Source of the DNA: Methylococcaceae bacterium
Lineage (GTDB): Bacteria; Pseudomonadota; Gammaproteobacteria; Methylococcales; Methylococcaceae
DNA: 10,840 nt
Assembly: GCA_005792805.1 (NCBI GenBank)
Contig: SXQV01000198.1
Coordinates: 1 to 10,840 of the forward strand
Direction: 5' to 3'
The notes under the pieces were generated by a model. It saw only the letters and a list, made by a program, of their open reading frames with translations, did not search any database and was not told the origin of the DNA. The position numbers and the translations under genes were made by a program. This document shows positions 1-5,523 of this stretch, piece by piece. Numbering within the stretch: the stretch's first letter is position 1; the number at the start of each line of letters is the position of its first letter.

Positions 1-22
1 CTTCGCAGAGATATTGTTGTCC

Positions 23-574
23 CTACAAGACTTTCAGGATATCGCCCCAGAAGTCACGTAACCCACTGATTTGCCGTTCGATGTAAACCGGAGAATGGCA
101 AAATCCGGTCAAAAACCCGTCGCCCATGTCGAAGCCGGGCTCCCCAAACTCGTCACTTTCCTCTGGGGAATCTTCGTCGATACCGTCATGGTTGGGGCTC
201 TGGTCTTCCGCATAAGTCTGGCATCCCTCCACAAAGGAGGCCGAGTTTCCGTCACAATCATCTAGATCCTCAATGGAGTTTTCTTCAGCCCATTCATAGC
301 CCGCTTCGTGTCCTGAACAATCCTCAGAACAGGGCGCGCCTCGATAGTAGATGGGCACTGCAGGTTGTGCATGATCCATTTTTCTTAATTCACTGAGGCT
401 ATAGCCGGATTCCTGTTGATCAGTAGCCACTCCGCTTCTGGGCTGGGGACCATCAGAAAAATCGAGGTGTGGTTGTTTTGACGTTAACTCCGCCTGCAGA
501 TCCACGGTTTTTTTGTCCATTGAGAGAATGATCGTGCCACCGATCAGTATGGATAAAATCATCCACCTAAGCAT
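23..574 (-). CDS. Small exported or membrane-anchored hypothetical protein with GHEAGYEWAEE/Cys motif
   Basis: 183 residues, function unknown. Residues 1-18 are hydrophobic and form an uncleaved anchor or signal sequence, so the rest should be outside the cytoplasm. Residues 82-121 hold the recognisable part: two close cysteines (C82, C86), then GHEAGYEWAEE (88-98), then C107 and SFVEGC (C118). I recall similar Cys-GHEAGYxWAxE-Cys-SFxEGC blocks in small uncharacterised proteobacterial proteins; this is recollection, not a search. The four cysteines could form two disulfides in the periplasm. Residues 126-153 are very acidic (Asp/Glu/Gly rich); C159 is the fifth cysteine. The ATG has an AAGGGGG-like ribosome site a few bases upstream. 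The gene stands alone, probably inside the integrated element. A weak promoter (TTGGTG, 15 bases, TATACG) precedes it. It is probably a real gene; role not inferred. Confidence 0.75.
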   Translation of the reverse strand: MLRWMILSILIGGTIILSMDKKTVDLQAELTSKQPHLDFSDGPQPRSGVATDQQESGYSLSELRKMDHAQPAVPIYYRGAPCSEDCSGHEAGYEWAEENSIEDLDDCDGNSASFVEGCQTYAEDQSPNHDGIDEDSPEESDEFGEPGFDMGDGFLTGFCHSPVYIERQISGLRDFWGDILKVL

Positions 575-737
575 GAAGCCCCCTTAATTCGTATAGAGTA
601 GCCAGCTAATCACCAAGCAGATAGCATCGACTCGAATCCAGCCCAATTCAATGAGCGCAGTAACCATGGATTAATTGTGGTATTTGTCAGCAAAGGCTCA
701 TGACTCACACTAGTTCGCCATGCCCCCCCAATCATTT

Positions 738-835
738 TTCCGGGATTTTGATCGGATTTCCGGCAATCGCACTAACACACCAGTCATATCTTATTGTTTT
801 ACATAAACATTGTGTGTTTTACCGGAAGACCGGAA
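738..835. repeat. Four TTCCGG half-sites, two direct and two inverted
   Basis: In the gene-free stretch 575-861, TTCCGG occurs at 738-743 and 758-763, exactly 20 bases apart, and its complement CCGGAA at 822-827 and 830-835. The stretch between is AT-rich. It could be a regulatory site or a foldable element. The rest of 575-861 holds the leader of the leftward gene and the putative terminator at 834-860; I see no gene there. The plus-strand open frame at 700-966 has no ribosome site and runs into the opposite gene. Confidence 0.35.
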
Positions 836-860
836 AAAAATACACTTTTTTAAAAGTATT
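834..860 (-). terminator. Possible AT-rich intrinsic terminator after the 862-1314 ORF
   Basis: Directly after the TAG of the leftward ORF the minus strand reads AATACTTTT, a short loop, then AAAAGTGTATT, followed by a run of T. The stem is AT-rich with a two-base bulge, so the hairpin is weak. Its position right behind a stop codon supports the call. Confidence 0.4.
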
Positions 861-861
861 T

Positions 862-1314
862 CTAAGGGCGATTGGGGTTTGGGGATGGTGTGAATTGGCC
901 GTATGCCGGTTCATTGACTGCTTCGCCATGGGTAATGATCCATTCGGCGGGGAATTCTTTGAGTGAGTGGATGTTCCCGAGCAATTCAGTATGTTCTAGC
1001 TGATCCACAGGGGGATAGGCATTTAGCAGGTTTATCCCTGGACTGATGTGAAAGTCATTTGCCGGAGGGCGAAACAGCAGAACGGCTGTTCCCGCCGCTG
1101 TGTTAATTAGGTAAGCAGTACGGTGGGATCGGATCAGGTCACGTGACTCCTGAAAATTCACCTGGACGCCAATAGCGCCTATTTCATTGAAAATGATTTG
1201 ATTTAGCATAAACAGGTTCCTCCCCAGCTTCTTTGCTGGGATAGCAATGTTGAGATTGCTGATCAGGACACCCGGGCATGGAATCGATAGGCCAAAGATT
1301 TCGGCAGCCCCCAT
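862..1314 (-). CDS. Hypothetical protein, probably frameshifted at its 5' end
   Basis: 150 residues from the first in-frame ATG; no family recognised. Composition is protein-like, with hydrophobic stretches (residues 14-25) and no obvious catalytic motif, signal peptide or membrane helix. The ATG at 1314 has no ribosome site. The frame stays open upstream to a stop at 1417-1419 without another standard start, and the translation there (for example KPAPTGIDAGRKGFQYRIQ) also looks like protein. A perfect AGGAGG with six-base spacing precedes an ATG at 1406, but this ATG is one base out of frame and its own frame stops at 1263 (47 codons). A one-base indel, or less likely a -1 slip at A_AAC_CCG (1380-1386), would join them into about 180 residues. 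It is the last gene behind int, on the same strand, and may be decaying. Confidence 0.5.
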   Translation of the reverse strand: MGAAEIFGLSIPCPGVLISNLNIAIPAKKLGRNLFMLNQIIFNEIGAIGVQVNFQESRDLIRSHRTAYLINTAAGTAVLLFRPPANDFHISPGINLLNAYPPVDQLEHTELLGNIHSLKEFPAEWIITHGEAVNEPAYGQFTPSPNPNRP

Positions 1315-1543
1315 CTGTGCGGGGTAGAATTGAATTCGGTACTGAAATCCTTTTCGGCCCGCGTCGATTCCTGTCGGCGCGGGTTTCTTGTCAGCGATGT
1401 AGTCATCGATAACCTCCTATCGCGTACAGAGCCAACTGTGGGTTGACGGGGAGGAGCCGGAGAGCACTCGAGGGTTCACGGCGAGTTTTGAATCCGGGGC
1501 GCTATTGCCGGTTAAGCGCGGTCACTGGCTTTGAGCAGAGCCA

Positions 1544-1693
1544 TCAATTCTCTGGCTCAGCATCCCCCCGCCATTCAGATTCATCGAGAAAATCATCAGC
1601 GTCGAAGATTTCGTCATTCGCTGCCCACAGGTCAGCCACTTCGACAGCCTCGAGTTCGGCCTCGGAGAGGGCGTGAAAAAGTTCGTCGTTCAC
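1544..1693 (-). CDS. Small acidic protein coupled to the HTH gene
   Basis: 49 residues, starting with GTG whose first base region overlaps the TAG stop of the upstream HTH gene (TAGTG), the usual arrangement for translational coupling. The product is strongly acidic: segments such as ALSEAELEAVEVADLW and DEIFDADDFLDESEW contain many Asp/Glu and almost no Lys/Arg, and the first half is likely helical. No family is recognised. A small acidic partner of a DNA-binding protein, such as an inhibitor or DNA mimic, would fit, but this is inference. After its TGA an overlapping ATG opens only ten codons, and 1420-1543 holds no other convincing gene. The overlap and coding-like composition are the only support for this gene. 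Confidence 0.5.
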   Translation of the reverse strand: MNDELFHALSEAELEAVEVADLWAANDEIFDADDFLDESEWRGDAEPEN

Positions 1694-1929
1694 TAGGCGG
1701 CCTCTCGATTCGCGGGATCACTAGTACAGGTTTCGATGTACTCAAGGATGTCACCGACGCGGTATCGGACGTTGCGACCCATTCGGATGAATTTAAGTGG
1801 ATGGCGACCAGTGCATCGCCAGACAGCTAAGGTGCCTTCGGTCGTATCGAGAACGGTGGCCGCATCCTTGGCCCTGAGCAGTCCATGCGGCGGATAAGCG
1901 GTTAGATCAATCATTTCGGCTTGCCTCAT
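1693..1929 (-). CDS. AlpA/excisionase-type helix-turn-helix DNA-binding protein
   Basis: 78 residues with a single MerR-like helix-turn-helix of the HTH_17/AlpA type. LLRAKDAATVLDTTEGTLAVW (residues about 17-37) forms the helix-turn-helix, and the segment up to GRNVRYRVGDILEYIE (about 52-67) forms the wing and last helix. In P4-like elements such proteins activate integrase expression or act as excisionase, directing excision with the neighbouring integrase. It lies 93 bases behind int on the same strand, which fits this role. The ATG at 1929 has no clear ribosome site; the ATG at 1914 (residue 6) follows GAGG at good distance and may be the true start, giving 73 residues. Two AGATTAAYG repeats lie just upstream. 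The family call is secure; whether it is activator or excisionase is not. Confidence 0.85.
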   Translation of the reverse strand: MRQAEMIDLTAYPPHGLLRAKDAATVLDTTEGTLAVWRCTGRHPLKFIRMGRNVRYRVGDILEYIETCTSDPANREAA

Positions 1930-1951
1930 GTTGTTAACGAGAGCGGCACAC

Positions 1952-1984
1952 CATTAATCTGCACCGCTGACCGTTAATCTACAC
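1952..1984. promoter_or_regulatory. Paired AGATTAAYG repeats upstream of the HTH gene
   Basis: On the minus strand GTGTAGATTAACGG and GTGCAGATTAATGG lie exactly 20 bases apart, so both face the same side of the helix. A third AGATTAACG lies in the spacer of the int promoter (3231-3239). This fits binding sites for the HTH protein or the integrase arm-binding domain, an inference from position and repetition. Confidence 0.45.
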
Positions 1985-2022
1985 AGCCGAAATTGGGGCT
2001 GCTGGGATTTCTTTCCTCCCTG

Positions 2023-3198
2023 TCAGCCTTTTTTGCCGAGTTTCAGAATCTCCGTTGTGGCTTGCTCGACGGACTGGCGGACCGGGTCAAGATCGAGCCT
2101 TGCATAGATCTGTGTGGCTTGTTGAGATTTGTGGCCCAGGCTTTTACCGATGATCGTCAGGGAAGCGCCCTGACGTGCTTGATAGGAGCCGAGAGTTCGG
2201 CGAAGATCGTGAATCCGCAAGTCATCTTCAATACCTGCATCACCTAACAACTTCGACCAGGCCTTCTTAGGTTCAACAAGATGCCCTGTTTTTCCGCTAC
2301 CTGGGAAAACCCAAATGGCGTTAACCACCCGGTTCGACAAGCGATCTTTCAGTATCGCTACAGCCTCAGGCACCAGCGTGATCGTCTGTGATTCACCGTT
2401 TTTTGTTTTAGGAATGCGCCAGATTGCTCTTACTAAGTCAATATCGCTCCACCGCATTTCTTGGAGATTCGCTCGCCTCGCACCGGTGAGTAAAGCCAAC
2501 AGGAAGAAATCACGAAGCGGAGAAGCATCTACCGCCTGAAGAAAAGCGGGCATTTCATCGGGTTGAACAAACCGCTCCCGGCTAGGGATGAACTTATTTA
2601 CTGTTCGGCCAGTTGGATGAACAAGGTTGGTGACCCCCTCAGCATTCGCCCAATTGAAAACGGAACGAACGATGGCTTTCGCCTTGTTTGCCTGGGCAGG
2701 GGAACTGATTTTGCTGTGAATCGCCTTAAACTTTTCAGGGCTAACCTGACTCATCTTAAGCTTAATGAGTCCGCTTAAATGCAATTCAACGGCCTGCCGA
2801 TACTCTCCCACTGTGCGGTCAGATAGCGGTCTACCGGACCTGTTACGCTTCAATTTTAGGTAATCCGCAAAGACATCACCGAAGGTAGGTTCGGCCTTCA
2901 ACGCCCGGCGGACTGCTGCTGGGTTTTGATCTTTAGAGAACGCTGTGTTGATCTCATTCGCCTTGGCTCGCGCCTGCTCACAAGTCATTCCAGGGAAGGG
3001 GCCGATCTTGATGCGTTCCTTTTGGCCCGCCACCTTCTTCTGTAGATAGAAAACCTTCTTGCCCGTTGGGTATACGAAGACACAAAGCCCCGAAACCTTG
3101 TCATCGCGGTATGAGTCGTATTGCTTTCTTGACGGGGGCAGGCTCTCCAGAGCCGCCTTTGTGAATCGGATTTTGCTTGCCACCAGCCACCTCAACAT
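2023..3198 (-). CDS. int: P4-type tyrosine recombinase (integrase) of a tRNA-targeting element
   Basis: 391 residues, about full length for P4-like integrases. It cuts and rejoins DNA at att sites through a phosphotyrosine intermediate to insert or excise the element. Order: N-terminal arm-binding domain (DUF4102-like, about 8-98), SAM-like core-binding domain (about 105-187), catalytic domain (about 210-385). The catalytic residues are all present: R241 in TGARRANL, K264/K266 in PKTKN, H330 and R333 in HDLRRT, H356 in LGHKS, and the nucleophile Y365 in IYAR, so the enzyme should be active. The ATG at 3198 has AGG very close; the GTG at 3183 (residue 6) follows GAGG with six-base spacing and gives a family-like start (ASKIRFTKAAL), so it is a strong alternative. 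It points away from the tRNA-Thr fragment at 3324-3368, its probable att site. The HTH gene follows. Confidence 0.95.
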   Translation of the reverse strand: MLRWLVASKIRFTKAALESLPPSRKQYDSYRDDKVSGLCVFVYPTGKKVFYLQKKVAGQKERIKIGPFPGMTCEQARAKANEINTAFSKDQNPAAVRRALKAEPTFGDVFADYLKLKRNRSGRPLSDRTVGEYRQAVELHLSGLIKLKMSQVSPEKFKAIHSKISSPAQANKAKAIVRSVFNWANAEGVTNLVHPTGRTVNKFIPSRERFVQPDEMPAFLQAVDASPLRDFFLLALLTGARRANLQEMRWSDIDLVRAIWRIPKTKNGESQTITLVPEAVAILKDRLSNRVVNAIWVFPGSGKTGHLVEPKKAWSKLLGDAGIEDDLRIHDLRRTLGSYQARQGASLTIIGKSLGHKSQQATQIYARLDLDPVRQSVEQATTEILKLGKKG

Positions 3199-3221
3199 GC
3201 CACCTATTTGCCACCTTCAGG

Positions 3222-3250
3222 ATTAAAACACGTTAATCTCAGGCAATCAA
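3222..3250 (-). promoter_or_regulatory. Sigma70-like promoter of int with embedded operator-like repeat
   Basis: The minus strand has TTGATT (3245-3250), a 17-base spacer and TTTAAT (3222-3227), a good match to the consensus. Transcription would start near 3215, shortly before the int start codons. The spacer contains AGATTAACG (3231-3239), the motif repeated before the HTH gene, so a protein bound there would block or modulate int transcription. Confidence 0.55.
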
Positions 3251-3273
3251 AGCGGGGGCATGTATCGTTACTT

Positions 3274-3312
3274 ATTAATGACTTAGCATGATTACTAAGA
3301 CGGGTTAATGAC
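3274..3312. repeat. Direct repeats RTTAATGAC beside the att core, possible arm-type sites
   Basis: ATTAATGAC (3274-3282) and GTTAATGAC (3304-3312) are 30 bases apart, with an inverted pair CTTAG/CTAAG (3282-3286, 3295-3299) between them. They lie between the int promoter and the tRNA-derived att core, where arm-type integrase sites are expected. The function is inferred. Confidence 0.35.
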
Positions 3313-3323
3313 GGGCGATCTAT

Positions 3324-3368
3324 TTCGTAATGTGTGGGTCGTCAGTTCAAATCTGATCATCGGCTCCA
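3324..3368 (+). other. 3' fragment of tRNA-Thr(CGU) gene, the element's att site
   Basis: The sequence reads anticodon loop TTCGTAA (anticodon CGT at 3326-3328), 3' anticodon strand TGTGT, variable loop GGGTC, T stem and loop GTCAG/TTCAAAT/CTGAT, acceptor 3' strand CATCGGC, discriminator T, and CCA (3366-3368). The five bases before the loop (TCTAT) cannot pair with TGTGT and no D arm or 5' acceptor strand (expected GCCGATG) precedes it, so this is not a working tRNA. Integration at a tRNA 3' end duplicates exactly such a segment. The missing full tRNA-Thr should lie at the other end of the element, left of the window. Confidence 0.85.
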
Positions 3369-3382
3369 ATAAATCAGTGCTT

Positions 3383-3409
3383 AGGCCCTTATGGGCCTTT
3401 TTCGTTTTT
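3383..3409 (+). terminator. Intrinsic terminator of the former tRNA-Thr transcript
   Basis: AGGCCC, loop TTAT, GGGCCT, then TTTTTCGTTTTT. A six-pair GC-rich stem plus T run 15 bases behind the CCA end is the native terminator of the tRNA gene and marks the DNA right of 3368 as original chromosome. Confidence 0.85.
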
Positions 3410-3454
3410 GGCGGTGCTATGACGTTGCCAGGTGTGGACGAAACATTCACTCAA

Positions 3455-3664
3455 CTAAAACAGGGGGGCGTCGAAACTTTCCGCCACCCAGAGTTTGCCC
3501 GCCATGCCGCCGGGAGGACTAATCTTTCGACGGGGCGTCCGGTACTGGCTCAGCCGGGCAATGGGTTGACCGGAGCGGGCTATGACCACTTCCTGACCAC
3601 TTTCCACCTCTTCAAGCAGACGGGACAGCTGGGTTTTGGCTTCATGGATGTTGACGATGTGCAT
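3455..3664 (-). CDS. Phd/YefM-type antitoxin, shortened and without toxin
   Basis: 69 residues of the Phd/YefM antitoxin family. Such proteins bind their own promoter through the N-terminal half and neutralise a co-encoded toxin with the C-terminal tail. MHIVNIHEAKTQLSRLLEEV (1-20) and GQEVVIARSGQPIARL (23-38) are typical. The end KLWVAESFDAPLF stops right after FDAPL, where relatives partnered with PIN-domain (VapC) toxins usually continue for about ten more residues (recalled). Downstream there are only about 45 bases before the tRNA terminator, so no toxin gene follows. This is probably an orphan antitoxin left after loss of its toxin. The ATG has AGGA at seven bases. It could still neutralise a related toxin elsewhere, but the shortened tail makes this doubtful. 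The neighbouring Fic protein is unlikely to be its partner. Confidence 0.85.
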   Translation of the reverse strand: MHIVNIHEAKTQLSRLLEEVESGQEVVIARSGQPIARLSQYRTPRRKISPPGGMAGKLWVAESFDAPLF

Positions 3665-3692
3665 GGTACATTCCTGAGTTAGCTAAGCCTTG

Positions 3693-3721
3693 GTCATACC
3701 AGATGTGACGTGATTACGCAA
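3693..3721 (-). promoter_or_regulatory. Possible promoter of the antitoxin gene
   Basis: The minus strand has TTGCGT (3716-3721), a 17-base spacer and an extended -10, TGG followed by TATGAC (3693-3698). The -35 match is poor and the call rests mainly on the extended -10 and its position about 30 bases before the start codon. Confidence 0.35.
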
Positions 3722-4043
3722 AAACTCAAAGAGCACAGGTTCCGTAATTTTCATCCGGCATGGCCGGTTCGGCGCGGGACTGTTCCTTGGTGGTAAAGTC
3801 ATGCTCGACCCCATCCACAACCACGATGCCCCACATTGAAACCGTCGGTTGAGCGGAGCCCAAGGGGCGCTGGCTTCGACTGCTTCGGCATCGCTCTATA
3901 TGGACTCTTCCGTTTTGTACGCTTTTTTCGTTTCGACGTCAGCGGGCCGGGTAACGCCGCCCGCCAGTTTTCACCCAAGGTGGCACAGAGCGGCCCAGCA
4001 CCATGATTCATGTTGCGGAATCACTCTTCTGGCCGAAATTACG
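3722..4043. other. Intergenic stretch with no convincing gene
   Basis: About 320 bases between the antitoxin promoter and the fic operator region. On the minus strand several frames give short protein-like runs, for example a 39-codon frame at 3683-3802 and another ending near 3731 that reads GIVVVDGVEHDFTTKEQS. None has a good ribosome site and full-length frame together. They may be remains of a gene upstream of the antitoxin. Confidence 0.4.
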
Positions 4044-4157
4044 CTGATGAAACTCCATCAGGATTTATCAATTTTTCATCAGTTGATACATTGGGTGTTC
4101 CCGTATACGATCTATCAGAATCACAATCTCTGATAAATTCTGATGTGGATGTATCAA
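4044..4157. promoter_or_regulatory. Operator array of nine YATCAR half-sites before fic
   Basis: The hexamer YATCAR or its complement occurs at 4044-4049, 4056-4061, 4066-4071, 4077-4082, 4083-4088, 4113-4118, 4130-4135, 4140-4145 and 4152-4157. Several pair as inverted repeats: CTGATG-6-CATCAG (4044-4061), CTGATGAAA/TTTCATCAG (4044-4052, 4074-4082), TATCAGA-9-TCTGATA (4113-4135) and TTGATACAT/ATGTATCAA (4083-4091, 4149-4157). The sites surround the fic promoter, and the last reaches within two bases of the ATG. Binding of a regulator here would close the promoter. The regulator is unknown; the winged helix of Fic itself is a candidate. Confidence 0.6.
4083..4111 (+). promoter_or_regulatory. 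Sigma70-like promoter of fic
   Basis: TTGATA (4083-4088, five of six to consensus), a 17-base spacer and TACGAT (4106-4111, four of six). Transcription would start near 4118, inside the TATCAGA/TCTGATA inverted repeat. The leader is about 40 bases and has no clear Shine-Dalgarno sequence before the ATG at 4159. Confidence 0.6.
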
Positions 4158-4158
4158 T

Positions 4159-5523
4159 ATGAAGCCTCCTCAACGGCCCCCCGCCATTGAAGCGCTACTG
4201 GAAAAGCACCGGGCCGTTCTCCCCCTGGCCATAGACCAAGGCAGCCGTGCCTTGGCTTCAAACGCCTACCCGCACTGGGATAAGCTTCGGCATCTCGAAC
4301 CACCAGCCCACCTCACCAGTGAGTCATGGTGGCTCGGCATCAAGTTAAACAGACAGGGCCAATCGAGGACGCTTCCACTGAAAGATGTGGCCGGCAGGGC
4401 TTTTAGCTACACATTGCCGGATCCCGTGCTGTCGATGCTGCATCGGATTGATGGCAGGGCCAGCGGACGAATTGGCTTTCCAATGGGCATAGCCACAGAG
4501 GAAACTCGTGATCGCTTTGTATTTAACTCTTTGGTTGAGGAGGCGATTACATCGAGTCAATTGGAGGGTGCCGCCACTACCCGCCAGGTGGCAACCGACA
4601 TGATCCGTGAGCACCGCACCCCGAAGGACAAGCATGAGCGGATGATCATGAACAACTACCATGCGATGGCGTCTTTACGCCAACTGAAGGGAAATCCTTT
4701 GGATTTCATGAGCCTCATGAGCCTGCATCAAACGCTGACGCAATCGACCCTTGACAATGACGAACTGGCGGGGCGTTTACAGCAGATTGGGGAGGAGCGC
4801 GTAGCGGTTGTCGATCACAAGAATGAAAGCGTTCTCTACCGCCCTCCTCCTGCCGATTTGTTGCCAGAAAGAATAGAGGCCATGATCCGGTTTGCGAATG
4901 AGGGACAGGACTGTGACCCCTTTATTCACCCGGTTATCAGGGCCATTACCCTTCATTTCTGGCTGGCATACGAGCACCCTTTTGCAGACGGAAATGGACG
5001 CACGGCAAGAGCACTGTTTTATTGGTCAATGCTGCGTCAGGGGTACTGGCTGTTTGAGTTCATCTCTATCTCAAGAATACTGAAATCGGCGCCATTGAAA
5101 TACGGGCGCGCTTTCCTTGAGACAGAAACGGATGGGAACGACCTCACTTACTTCATCATCCATCAACTCCACGTGATCATGGGTGCCTTGGCTGAATTAG
5201 ATGCTTACCTGGAAAGAAAAACTAGGCAGGTTCAATCGGTCGAGAGAATGCTAAAGGACTCGGATCTGAATCATCGTCAGATTGCTTTGCTCTCGCACGT
5301 CATCAGGCATCCTGGACACACGTACACCATCAAAACCCATCAAACCAGCCATCGCGTTGCCTATGCGTCTGCCCGCTCCGACTTGATAGACCTTGCCAGA
5401 CGCGACCTGCTAACTCAGGTTAGGGTCGGTCAGAAGACTTGGAAGTTCCTTGCCCCCGAAAACCTTCAAGCCACGATATCTGGAAAGCAGAAAGCGGCTA
5501 CTGATGGTATGGACTCCCCCTAA
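4159..5523 (+). CDS. Fic-domain adenylyltransferase with N-terminal inhibitory motif and probable C-terminal winged helix
   Basis: 454 residues. Fic enzymes transfer AMP (or another phosphate group) from a nucleotide to hydroxyl side chains of target proteins in the cytoplasm. The family N terminus has YPHWDKLRHLEPP (37-49). The autoinhibitory motif (S/T)xxxE(G/N) is S132-SQL-E136-G137, placed before the catalytic core, which makes this a class II Fic protein; E136 should hold the enzyme silent until released. The active site HPFADGNGRTAR (273-284) is complete, with H273, D277, N279, R281 and R284. Residues about 365-430 look like a winged helix (NHRQIALLSH, then SHRVAYASARSDLIDLARRDLL). The ATG has only a weak ribosome site. 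The gene stands alone and the upstream array suggests tight, possibly self-directed, control. The target protein is unknown. It is unlikely to be a Doc-type toxin, which is much shorter. Confidence 0.95.
   Translation: MKPPQRPPAIEALLEKHRAVLPLAIDQGSRALASNAYPHWDKLRHLEPPAHLTSESWWLGIKLNRQGQSRTLPLKDVAGRAFSYTLPDPVLSMLHRIDGRASGRIGFPMGIATEETRDRFVFNSLVEEAITSSQLEGAATTRQVATDMIREHRTPKDKHERMIMNNYHAMASLRQLKGNPLDFMSLMSLHQTLTQSTLDNDELAGRLQQIGEERVAVVDHKNESVLYRPPPADLLPERIEAMIRFANEGQDCDPFIHPVIRAITLHFWLAYEHPFADGNGRTARALFYWSMLRQGYWLFEFISISRILKSAPLKYGRAFLETETDGNDLTYFIIHQLHVIMGALAELDAYLERKTRQVQSVERMLKDSDLNHRQIALLSHVIRHPGHTYTIKTHQTSHRVAYASARSDLIDLARRDLLTQVRVGQKTWKFLAPENLQATISGKQKAATDGMDSP

Noticed and set aside
700..966. 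Plus-strand frame of 88 codons
   Set aside because: No ribosome site, and it runs into the opposite coding frame at 862.
1443..1830. Two overlapping plus-strand frames of 77 and 99 codons
   Set aside because: They are shadows of the HTH gene and the acidic ORF on the other strand; the composition is Ser/Arg-rich and not protein-like.
3324..3368. A complete functional tRNA-Thr
   Set aside because: No 5' acceptor strand, D arm or matching 5' anticodon strand precedes the anticodon loop.
3799..4133. Open frames of 70 (minus) and 94 (plus) codons
   Set aside because: They overlap on opposite strands, lack good start signals, and one runs through the fic operator array.
3455..5523. Phd-Doc toxin-antitoxin pair made of the antitoxin and the Fic protein
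   Set aside because: Doc is a short Fic protein encoded directly behind phd. This Fic protein is long, carries its own inhibitory motif, and lies on the opposite strand behind its own promoter.
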